Shown here piece after piece: positions 55,920 to 63,472 of a stretch of DNA of 64,000 bases. Each line of letters starts with the position of its first letter. The stretch's first letter is position 1. The notes under the pieces are model-generated. The model ran no database searches, was not told the DNA's origin, and worked only from the letters and a program-made list of their open reading frames with translations. Position numbers and translations under genes: made by a program. Where the stretch lies: positions 643,556-707,555 of the forward strand of contig NZ_VTEI01000003.1 in the NCBI RefSeq assembly GCF_008180415.1, read 5' to 3'. The stretch comes from Rossellomorea vietnamensis (lineage in GTDB: Bacteria; Bacillota; Bacilli; Bacillales; Bacillaceae_B).

Positions 55920-57434
55920 TTAGGTCGATTGGAATACTGGTTCATTAGGTATCTCTTCCGATAGGTCATTTCTTAAGGCTTTAAGCCAGTTTTTAATAGG
56001 ATATATATAGTGTTCCCACTTTTCATTTTGACTTGCTACATCAATGATTTTACTTAACCCCACTTCTTTACTCTGATAATTCATTCTTTCAATTATATCG
56101 TCTACATATTTATGTGTATTATCCACTTTTTGTATTTCCTTTGCTGTTTCAACTATCTGGTGAGTGATTGTAAGTTCTTTCAAAAGACTATGAATAAAAA
56201 ATTCAGGTGCAAAACCATCTGGTAAATTAAATTGAGTAATATGATTTACAAGCTTGTTTCTCATTTCAGAACTTTTTTGAGCTGAACCAGTTAATGCACT
56301 ATTTACTCTATCGATTTTATCCTCATCACTAACATACATATCCCCATCAAGTATAAATAGACACTCTGAAGTTAACTTATTAGATAGCATCATTCCCGCT
56401 GCTGTAGTAAAGCAGTTTTGGGCAGCTCCATAGCGTGTTACATTAACATATCTAGACATATTTAGTGATTCAGTTATTTGATTTACAATTGTAAAAGCTA
56501 AATCATCTTCTACAAATAAATCAATAGGTCGAGTACTCTCTCCGGTCATTCGATATATAGTATCTGGTTTTGTATCAGTTAAACAAATTGTTTTATCAGA
56601 GGTATTATATAAATGTCGTATGTTAATAAATTCATTATAGTTTAGGATATTTATTGAATGAGTTGTAAATACAATTTGTAATTTTTTATCTTCCGCTCTA
56701 TGGTATAGAATTTCAACTAATTTTTTTAATGCAAACACATGTAGTAGCAAGTCAATTTCATCAATTAAGATTAAAGAATTTTTGGGAGCATTATAAACTG
56801 CAGATAATATTTTGAAAATTCTTTGTTCTCCAGCAGACATGCTCAAAGAAGAGTATTTAGCTTGATTATATTCAACACCTATATACTTACCTTTTGAATC
56901 ACTGTGTAAATTATATGAGCTGTAATCACGATTCATTATATAACCAGCTTTTTCTTTTATAACCCTTGACGTCGCATCATCTAATAAAGTAGTGCTATAC
57001 CTAATAAAGCTCTGCCTTTTTTCCTCTTCTATTTTAGGTACACCAGTATTTATCCCAATGTAAAAAACATCACGAGCAACTCTTCGGTCATATTTAGGCG
57101 ACCACCTATCTGCGTTTTTAGAAAACGTGGTTTCAGAATCCTCATGAACTCTGCTCCCTATTCTATAATCATGATACATAGTAAAACGGCTACCTTGCCA
57201 AAGTGAATCAACCGTAGGAGTGAAAAATTGACTAAATTTATAATTATAGGTCCTATTCTCATTGATAGGTTTGTAACAACAGGCTAATGCATGTAAAATT
57301 GTAGATTTTCCTGAACCATTAATTCCTATTAAAGCAGTGAGACTCGAACCAGAAAAATCAATTTCCACTTCTTTAAGATTTTTTAATAGATTAATATATA
57401 CTTTTCTTATTTTTTGTTGGGAATAATCTGCCAT
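55920..57434 (-). CDS. OLD-like AAA ATPase with TOPRIM-like C-terminus
   Basis: A 504-residue protein. The ABC/SMC-type ATPase has Walker A GINGSGKST (about 37-45), signature SMSAGEQRI, Walker B SLILIDEIDLLLH and the switch TTHS. The C-terminal third has FVEDD (Glu) and LFILDGDMY (DxD), compatible with the TOPRIM nuclease domain of OLD-family proteins. Start at 57434 is set by AAGGGTG. OLD proteins act in phage defence or recombination; here it stands alone, separated from the upstream gene by a terminator. The TOPRIM call is tentative. Confidence 0.75.
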   Translation of the reverse strand: MADYSQQKIRKVYINLLKNLKEVEIDFSGSSLTALIGINGSGKSTILHALACCYKPINENRTYNYKFSQFFTPTVDSLWQGSRFTMYHDYRIGSRVHEDSETTFSKNADRWSPKYDRRVARDVFYIGINTGVPKIEEEKRQSFIRYSTTLLDDATSRVIKEKAGYIMNRDYSSYNLHSDSKGKYIGVEYNQAKYSSLSMSAGEQRIFKILSAVYNAPKNSLILIDEIDLLLHVFALKKLVEILYHRAEDKKLQIVFTTHSINILNYNEFINIRHLYNTSDKTICLTDTKPDTIYRMTGESTRPIDLFVEDDLAFTIVNQITESLNMSRYVNVTRYGAAQNCFTTAAGMMLSNKLTSECLFILDGDMYVSDEDKIDRVNSALTGSAQKSSEMRNKLVNHITQFNLPDGFAPEFFIHSLLKELTITHQIVETAKEIQKVDNTHKYVDDIIERMNYQSKEVGLSKIIDVASQNEKWEHYIYPIKNWLKALRNDLSEEIPNEPVFQST

Positions 57435-57512
57435 TTCCACTTCACCCTTAATTGGTTTATTTGTACATTTTACCATATTATGCAGCAAGTAAATAAACCA
57501 AAAAACATAAAT

Positions 57513-57547
57513 AAAAGATGCTCAATCCATTTAGGAGAGAGCATCTC
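57513..57547 (-). terminator. Intrinsic terminator
   Basis: Minus-strand AGATGCTC / GAGCATCT stem followed by TTTATTTATG, directly after the 119-residue protein gene. Confidence 0.75.
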
Positions 57548-57549
57548 AC

Positions 57550-57909
57550 TTAAATATTAACCTTAAAGTATGTCAAACTCTTTAAATCTTTTCCATCTAA
57601 TTTGAATCTTCCACAAGCCCACGTATCATCTCTATCCATAAACACCTTATAAACTATTAAACCAAAAAACAATGCAGCCTGTCTCTCATTTTTATTACAA
57701 GCATGGTAAATAGGTTCGAATACAGTTCCCATCCAATTAGAACCAGGCATCCAACCAGATGTATGTATTTCGTTACCGTCTATCTTTTTATTAAGTTCAT
57801 CAATTATTTTATAATAGTCAACGTCTGATAACCTTTTTTTCCACTTATTAAAATCATTGTTGTAAGGCAGCTTATGTTTTATTTCTCCTGTATCAATTGA
57901 AATTATCAC
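57550..57909 (-). CDS. Hypothetical 119-residue protein
   Basis: GTG start at 57909 with GGAGG 7 bases upstream. The protein is soluble and mixed alpha/beta, with notable SGWMPGSNWMGTVFEPIYHAC and WACGRFKLDGK segments; Trp and Cys are more frequent than average. I recognise no family. It lies between the AAA+ gene (131 bases away) and a terminator, so it may be its own unit or the tail of the AAA+ operon. Confidence 0.65.
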   Translation of the reverse strand: MIISIDTGEIKHKLPYNNDFNKWKKRLSDVDYYKIIDELNKKIDGNEIHTSGWMPGSNWMGTVFEPIYHACNKNERQAALFFGLIVYKVFMDRDDTWACGRFKLDGKDLKSLTYFKVNI

Positions 57910-58040
57910 TGTAGGTCCTCCACTCTAATAATTTTAGGTATTACACATATTATATTAGACCTTACCCTTTGCTAGTACCTACTAACTTGTTATTCCATTC
58001 TAATTTAACGATTAATATTTTCCATCATCTGGTTGATTTT

Positions 58041-59156
58041 TTATAAAAGCTTTTGTTCTTTTAAAATCCTATAGCTTAAGTATTTCTCAATAGTATTCTT
58101 TATTACCCTTGAGTCTGTCATGTTTTTAAGCTGCTCTCCTAGCTCTTCTAGCATCGCGTGCTTACTAAGTTTTGATAATAACTCTTGTTCTGCTTCTGGA
58201 AGTCTAAAATAACACTCATTAAATTTTACTTCTAAGATATTCTTTTTGACATCGTCGCTTAAATGATTAAATGCAATACATTCAGTAAACCTAGAAAAAA
58301 TTGCAGGACCTACCCTACTTTTTATTTCATCCATAGTTAGAAAGTTTGATGTACAAATAAATATTGCATTTTCAACTCTGGCACTATAGTTTCTATCAAC
58401 TATCCTTCCTTCGTCAAAAAGTTCATAAAATGCACTATATAAATTTGGATGAACTTTATCAAATTCATCCAATAAAATAACATTTGTTTCTCGTGAAAGT
58501 AGCTCCTTAGTTAAACTATCCTCTTGAGGTTCTGAGCCAAATAGGAATTTGTAGGCATGTTCAGTTTGGTACATAGATAGTTGAAACCTTTTTATATTGT
58601 CACTTTTATATATAGCTTCAGAAATTATCTTTGCAGTCTCCGTCTTCCCTACACCAGGAGGTCCATAAAACATTATTACTATAGGCTTACCGCTTTGCCT
58701 AACTCTAGTGACATTTACTACAGGAAGTAGGAAACTTAGTACTCTCTCTTGTCCTATAATCCTTTCCTCATAGAGCCTTTTCAATTCGGTCAATTCATCA
58801 AATGTAAGCTTTCCATAGTCATAGTATTCTATTTCTACATCATATTTGCTTTGAAGTGTGTCAACTATGTTAGTAGGAGGATTTTGTAAGTAAAGGGAAT
58901 TACACTCAACGTTTCTAAATAAAAGCAAAATATTGTTGATTAGACTAGATGTCATAGATGAGTAGCCTTGTCTGTAGCAAACAATTGTTTCGTAATAGTG
59001 TTGTGGTGGTTCCCAATTGGATTCTTCTGTTCTAATGGTTATCGAACGGTCCCTCTCAACAACCTGTAACATGACTTCATTCATGGTAGTATACTCATAA
59101 GTATGGATGAAATCGTCAAATGCATTATCAGGACCATAAAAGATTTTAATCTTCAT
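58041..59156 (-). CDS. ClpB/HSP100-type AAA+ ATPase, partner of DUF6414
   Basis: A 371-residue protein with an unusual N-terminal region of about 130 residues, then one AAA+ module like the second ring of ClpB/ClpA: GQERV linker, Walker A GPPGVGKTETAK, Walker B NVILLDEFDKVHP, sensor 1 FICTSN, arginine-containing FSRFTECIAF, and a C-terminal sensor-2 region. There is no ClpB M-domain. ATG at 59156 lies inside the end of the upstream gene (11-base overlap) with GGAG 9 bases before it, so the two are co-translated. Role unknown; remodelling of a defence effector or target is inferred. Confidence 0.8.
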   Translation of the reverse strand: MKIKIFYGPDNAFDDFIHTYEYTTMNEVMLQVVERDRSITIRTEESNWEPPQHYYETIVCYRQGYSSMTSSLINNILLLFRNVECNSLYLQNPPTNIVDTLQSKYDVEIEYYDYGKLTFDELTELKRLYEERIIGQERVLSFLLPVVNVTRVRQSGKPIVIMFYGPPGVGKTETAKIISEAIYKSDNIKRFQLSMYQTEHAYKFLFGSEPQEDSLTKELLSRETNVILLDEFDKVHPNLYSAFYELFDEGRIVDRNYSARVENAIFICTSNFLTMDEIKSRVGPAIFSRFTECIAFNHLSDDVKKNILEVKFNECYFRLPEAEQELLSKLSKHAMLEELGEQLKNMTDSRVIKNTIEKYLSYRILKEQKLL

Positions 59157-59991
59157 CACTAGCAACTCCAGCAAGTATCACATCATAAATATATAAAGTT
59201 TTTTCGTTGTTTTTTATTTCGGGATTATGTTCTTCCTCTTTATCTATAATCTCTCCAAAGGCACTGTTTTGCTCAGTAGGTTTTTTTTCTCCAAACTCTG
59301 ATTCCCACTCTAACTCAGCTTCTTTACATTCTCCTACTTTGATACCTATAACAGTAAGATTCATCTTTGTTAAGTCATTTAATCTATAATTATTTCTCAA
59401 GGCATTAAAATTAAAGCGAAATACCTTTCGTTGTTCTTCTTCAACTGAAATCAACTCGTAATATCCTTTTGCATCATTAAAAATTTGGTCTAGTGCTCCA
59501 AGTTGAATAGGCATTTCGTTTCCAAATGACTCTTCTTTAATTACTTTAAGCATTGGTGATATTATTTTTAGAAAAGTTATTGAGTTAGGAACAAATGAAA
59601 GATTAACTTTTTCAAAGATACCAAAATTTGGTGTTAAATTATCCTCTTGAAACTCTTTTTTGTTATTAGCTACTTCTTCAATAAAGTTTGAGAGCACGGT
59701 ACTACTTAAAGTTTCACTAACTTTGTTATCTCCTGTTCTATTATAAGATGCACTTCCCGCAATTCTCCCTTTTAGACCAAATAGCGAGTCCACCACAAAT
59801 GAAAGTATTTTGGGGTCAGTTGAAGCCTCACCTCCCATTTCTCCAGCAATCTGTTTTACCCGTTGAATAATATCCAAAGATACTTTATCATATCTACCTC
59901 CATGCTTTGCTTCTAAATAATCTAAAGCAGAACCTTCATCGAAGTATGCAATCTTTAAAAATTGGAGCTTTTCTTCTTTTTCACTTACCAT
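59146..59991 (-). CDS. DUF6414-family protein
   Basis: A 281-residue protein beginning with the family-like block LQFLKIAYFDEGSALDYLEA. It also has SLFGLKGRIAGSASYNRTG and a low-complexity Glu-rich segment before the final strand KTLYIYDVILAGVA. GGAGGTG precedes the ATG. The N-terminal motif and middle domain match what I know as DUF6414, whose function is not established. It overlaps the AAA+ gene, so the proteins probably act together. Confidence 0.7.
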   Translation of the reverse strand: MVSEKEEKLQFLKIAYFDEGSALDYLEAKHGGRYDKVSLDIIQRVKQIAGEMGGEASTDPKILSFVVDSLFGLKGRIAGSASYNRTGDNKVSETLSSTVLSNFIEEVANNKKEFQEDNLTPNFGIFEKVNLSFVPNSITFLKIISPMLKVIKEESFGNEMPIQLGALDQIFNDAKGYYELISVEEEQRKVFRFNFNALRNNYRLNDLTKMNLTVIGIKVGECKEAELEWESEFGEKKPTEQNSAFGEIIDKEEEHNPEIKNNEKTLYIYDVILAGVASDED

Positions 59992-60067
59992 AACGCACCT
60001 CCAACTAAAAATTATTTAATTATCAAGACTCTTACACAGACACAGAACATACATTCTTATTATACTA

Positions 60068-60379
60068 TTAAATTATGAAATAATATAATTGAATATCATC
60101 TCCTCTAAATATTCCGATTCTCGATATCATAAAACTGGGAAAAATAATCTTCTCATTAAATTCTAAGTTTATAATATCCTTTACTATTTTATCCATTTCT
60201 ATCTTTGATTCTAATATTACCATTTCTTGATAAAATGGTAATTTAAATTCTTCAATAGCCTCACCATTGTTTAGGTATTCAAACAGATGGTAGAATTCAT
60301 TCTTTAAATATTTTATAAAACAACTTGGAAATTCACTCTCAAATTCATTAAAATCCTTTAAACACTGTACTTTTTTCAT
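60068..60379 (-). CDS. Hypothetical 103-residue protein coupled to a tiny membrane peptide
   Basis: It starts MKKVQCLKDFNEFESEF and is rich in Phe, Ile, Glu and Lys, with no membrane helix. Its ATG at 60379 overlaps the stop of the preceding 29-codon frame (TAATG), so translation is coupled. No family recognised. It shares the strand of the other cargo genes. Confidence 0.6.
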   Translation of the reverse strand: MKKVQCLKDFNEFESEFPSCFIKYLKNEFYHLFEYLNNGEAIEEFKLPFYQEMVILESKIEMDKIVKDIINLEFNEKIIFPSFMISRIGIFRGDDIQLYYFII

Positions 60380-60468
60380 TATCTATAGCTCCTACTTGGT
60401 TTCTGTGTTAATTCTGTTGCTAATGAAACTACAATTCCTACAACCGTTCCCAACAAAAAGTATGGCAC
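60379..60468 (-). CDS. Tiny membrane peptide 2, 29 residues
   Basis: A GTG at 60468 after AAAGGGGG (8 bases) opens VPYFLLGTVVGIVVSLATEL and ends TQKPSRSYR. A single hydrophobic helix followed by a basic tail is typical of small membrane peptides, including type-I toxin-like ones. Overlaps the 103-residue gene by one base. Confidence 0.5.
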   Translation of the reverse strand: MPYFLLGTVVGIVVSLATELTQKPSRSYR

Positions 60469-60482
60469 TACTAAAACCCCCT

Positions 60483-60572
60483 TTATTTCTCTTGATTAGT
60501 GTTCTTCTTAATAAATACATAGATGGATACTCCAAACGCCACACCTGCTTTGAATAAATCAATTGGTGTCAT
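60483..60572 (-). CDS. Tiny membrane peptide 1, 29 residues
   Basis: AAGGAGGTG lies 7 bases before the ATG at 60572, a near-perfect site. The peptide MTPIDLFKAGVAFGVSIYVF ends IKKNTNQEK: one membrane helix and a charged tail, similar in kind to holin-like or type-I toxin peptides. 14 bases separate it from tiny peptide 2. No antisense RNA could be identified by eye. Confidence 0.6.
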   Translation of the reverse strand: MTPIDLFKAGVAFGVSIYVFIKKNTNQEK

Positions 60573-60690
60573 GTACTCACCTCCTTAATCGTAAAATCAC
60601 GCACGAAACAAGAGACGATAACTCTTATAGAGCCAACCTCTCCGACTTGTTACCATATTTAGTTGTGCTATAATTCCACTTGCCCTTACC

Positions 60691-60981
60691 TCACACAAAG
60701 CTAATAGGCTTAACAAGTTCACCATCTTTCAAAAGACCGATTCCTTTATTCTCTAGACCCTCTTTATCCTGTAATAGGTACACAACATTCGATGCCCCAC
60801 CATCATAGAAGAATATCCAACATTTTAGTTCCTGATTATTCTCATTTGGGATACTAGCCTTAACCTGTTCATTCTTGATATCGTCCACTGATAGGACTCT
60901 AACGTCTGCTTTTCAGTCCTTCCATGCTAGATGTGGGTGGTGTACCTCGATGTAGTTTCTGAATACCTTAATAACACTCAT
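60691..60981 (-). pseudogene. Small hypothetical gene with in-frame TGA
   Basis: ATG at 60981 opens MSVIKVFRNYIEVHHPHLAW-KD, then TGA at complement(60913-60915), and the same frame goes on as KADVRVLSVDDIKNEQ to the stop at 60691. Reading the TGA as TGG would give a 96-residue protein with WIFFYDGGASNVVYLLQDKEG. A GTG at 60888 could restart a 65-residue remainder. It sits directly downstream of the recombinase terminator. Confidence 0.55.
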
Positions 60982-60999
60982 ATGTTATCCACTCCCTTT

Positions 61000-62688
61000 T
61001 TACAAGTCGATTAGAATAGAAAAAGGAGAAGAGAAATCATCTTCACTAGACGATTTCTCTTCTCCTTGTTTTGTGAAGTGGCGAACCACTTCATTATTAA
61101 GTTGAATTTGAATAGAATTGATTTCTCGACTTTCTCCAATTCTGATTTCTTTTATAAGCAAGTGCAATAATCGTTTCTTTTGCTCAGTTGTTATTGTTTT
61201 CTTATAGTTTGATACAAAGTTAGACATCACCTCCTTAACCAATTCATAGTCAACATTTATTTGATTTTGTCCTGAAAGTTGAAGTTCTAATGGTGACAAT
61301 CTCTCTTCCGTTAGCTTTTTCTCTACATTTAATTTCTCAAGCCTTTCGACTAAGTCAACCTTTTCTATTACACCATCTTCATATAACCCAAGAACTTTGT
61401 CTTTTTTAGATTCTATTTCACTCAAGGATTTTTTTAATACTTTATACTCTTTCTGCAAAGGAGATGTTTTCTCGTTCAATCCACCATTAACTTTTGCAAC
61501 TACATCCCTCATTAATTTATCATTTGTTGCTAGTCCACCAATTTTGTCTAATACATATTTATCTGCATATTCAGTTCTAATTCCATTAGAGCGACAAGCT
61601 GCTGTACCTTTATTTTTCCATGCACCACATACATAATACTCTAGAACACGCTTACTCCCATCTTTATTTGTATTTGTCGTTCTCCCCAAAACCATACCTG
61701 CTCCACATGCTGGACATTTCATTACACCAGTAAGAGGATATTCCCCACTGTGGACACGATTAGGAGTTTTGCTTCTACTCTTCAAAATAGCTTGAGCTTT
61801 TTCCCATGTTTCTTCAGAGATAATTGGTTCATGTAATCCTTTTTCAATTACAGGATTAGGATTAATATTGTTTCTTCTTTTTTCACTCCAATCTTGTCTT
61901 ACGTTATATCTAATGAAGCCTACATAGATAGGATTTGTAAGAATGGTTCTAATTGCACTAATAGAAAACGTGTTTTCCTTTTTACTGCGATGCCCTTCTT
62001 TATTAACAGTATTGGCAATTGCCTTATATCCATGTCCTCCTGTATAAAGCTCAAATATTCGTTTGACGGTTTGGGCTTCTTTTTCATTTATAAATAGCTT
62101 TGATATTTTCCTTTTCCTATTATCACTAGGAATACTCACTACATCATAACCAAGTACTTGTCCACCATTCCACGAGCCTTCCCTTGCTCTTGCTAACATG
62201 CCCATTTTGACATTTTCAGCAATATTAGCTCGTTCAAACTCGGCAACTGCAGCCATCATTTGAAATAGTAATCTCCCTGTCGGTGTTTCAGTTTCATATC
62301 GTTCTGTATGAGAACGGAAGCCAATACCTTTGTTCTGCAGTATTTCCACAATGTTGAGAAGGTCAACACTTTTCCTTGAAAGTCGGTTCAGTTTCCACAC
62401 TAGCACAACATCAAAGCATTTTTGGTTGGCATCATGAAGAAGCTCTTGAATAGCTGGTCTACCTCTAATATTCTTACCGCTTATACCTCGGTCAACATAT
62501 TCCTTATGGATAACATACCCCTCTTGTTCACACCATTGCCGTAAGACGTTTATCTGTTCATCTATACTGTATCCTTCCTCAGCCTGTTCAACTGTAGAAA
62601 CACGAGCATATATAGAAGCTCTTTTCTGTGTTCCAGCTTGAGGGTTGTGGTCAAGCTGTTCCAATAGATTCATTGCGTAATTCTGCAT
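61000..62688 (-). CDS. Large serine recombinase
   Basis: A 562-residue site-specific recombinase. Resolvase domain: catalytic Ser31 in YARVSTVEQAEEGYS, LNRLSR and EFERANIAE with the conserved arginines. Then the recombinase domain (about 175-300), a zinc ribbon CPACGAGM...C...C (about 335-385) and a coiled-coil region (about 410-470). ATG at 62688 has AAGGGCGGTG at 6 bases and lies inside the end of the upstream recombinase-like gene (38-base overlap). It would integrate and excise the surrounding element. A strong terminator is embedded in its last codons. Confidence 0.92.
   Translation of the reverse strand: MQNYAMNLLEQLDHNPQAGTQKRASIYARVSTVEQAEEGYSIDEQINVLRQWCEQEGYVIHKEYVDRGISGKNIRGRPAIQELLHDANQKCFDVVLVWKLNRLSRKSVDLLNIVEILQNKGIGFRSHTERYETETPTGRLLFQMMAAVAEFERANIAENVKMGMLARAREGSWNGGQVLGYDVVSIPSDNRKRKISKLFINEKEAQTVKRIFELYTGGHGYKAIANTVNKEGHRSKKENTFSISAIRTILTNPIYVGFIRYNVRQDWSEKRRNNINPNPVIEKGLHEPIISEETWEKAQAILKSRSKTPNRVHSGEYPLTGVMKCPACGAGMVLGRTTNTNKDGSKRVLEYYVCGAWKNKGTAACRSNGIRTEYADKYVLDKIGGLATNDKLMRDVVAKVNGGLNEKTSPLQKEYKVLKKSLSEIESKKDKVLGLYEDGVIEKVDLVERLEKLNVEKKLTEERLSPLELQLSGQNQINVDYELVKEVMSNFVSNYKKTITTEQKKRLLHLLIKEIRIGESREINSIQIQLNNEVVRHFTKQGEEKSSSEDDFSSPFSILIDL
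61019..61067 (-). terminator. Intrinsic terminator inside the 3' end of the recombinase gene
   Basis: Perfect 16-bp stem (61023-61038 with 61052-61067; arm GATTTCTCTTCTCCTT on the minus strand) and a T run, located 20-70 bases before the recombinase stop codon ends. Confidence 0.8.
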
Positions 62689-63199
62689 TTAATTCACCGC
62701 CCTTCAAAGATTGACCTCTTGTCATTATTAAACGAGCAAGTGACGATAATGAAATATCCCTTTTACATGTAAGATGTTCATCTTCTATTAATGAGACCAT
62801 CCATTGAAAATGTAATTCACCTTCGAAATCTGAAGTATCAAATGGCTCAGTAGCAGAGCACAATTCAACATTATGTTCGTCTAAAAATTGTTTAATTTTT
62901 AAAAGGTCAGTTGCGTTTGACGATAGACTAAATAAATACCAAACCAGTACCACGTCGATTAATCCCAAAGATACATCTTTCAATAATTGTTTTAGTGCTT
63001 TTCTATCCTCTATACCATTTCCTTGACATGCTACATTGAAGTAAATCTGCGGAATTTCGTAACCCATTTTTACATACATTTCTTTTAACACTTGAATGTC
63101 ACGATAGAGCCTGTGTCCTTTTGATTGTTCAATTGATGTGTTCCGAGTGTAGATAGAAACCTTAACCTTCTGTTGTTGGTTACTTTCCTTGATTTGCAT
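62651..63199 (-). CDS. Resolvase-domain-only recombinase paralogue, catalytic residues lost
   Basis: A 182-residue protein that aligns with the resolvase domain of the downstream large recombinase, then stops. The catalytic Ser position in YTRNTSIEQ is Thr, LNRLSR has become LFSLSS, and EFER has become EDEH, so strand cleavage is not expected. The fold-forming blocks DVVLVW, TDLL and FQWM are kept and the frame is intact, which argues against simple decay. The start is taken at 63199 (GGGGGAG 6 bases upstream). It overlaps its neighbours on both sides, so all three are co-translated. Confidence 0.8.
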   Translation of the reverse strand: MQIKESNQQQKVKVSIYTRNTSIEQSKGHRLYRDIQVLKEMYVKMGYEIPQIYFNVACQGNGIEDRKALKQLLKDVSLGLIDVVLVWYLFSLSSNATDLLKIKQFLDEHNVELCSATEPFDTSDFEGELHFQWMVSLIEDEHLTCKRDISLSSLARLIMTRGQSLKGGELNAELRNESIGTA

Positions 63200-63311
63200 T
63201 CTCTTCTCCCCCATCATGTTCTGTATTAGTAGTCAAATAGTTTTTGACCATTTCGGCTAAAATATCTATTAAAGTTTGATAGTTATAGTCGGTCGTTTCT
63301 TCTATATTCAT
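63180..63311 (-). CDS. Small 43-residue protein upstream of recombinases
   Basis: ATG at 63311 follows GAGGGAG; the protein begins MNIEETTDYNYQTLIDILAEMV and ends with an acidic tail. Short helical proteins of this kind (YQTLIDILAEMV) recur near serine recombinases in Firmicutes elements as far as I know. Overlaps the start of the degenerate recombinase gene by 20 bases. Confidence 0.6.
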   Translation of the reverse strand: MNIEETTDYNYQTLIDILAEMVKNYLTTNTEHDGGEENANQGK

Positions 63312-63472
63312 GCTTTTCTCCCTCTCAGCTGATTTATGATATATATTTTATTTTGATTATGATTTTTAAAAGGGGGATGGGTGGTGAGTAAAATCGAAAC
63401 TTCCTTTGATTTAAAAATTTTTACACCTTTTCTTACCATCTATTTTTTATTTTTTGCACTCCCCCTATCCCC

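Noticed and set aside
55380..55920. rlmH-type SCC attachment site
   Set aside because: No rlmH 3' end and no matching terminal repeat was found at the left side of the accessory block.
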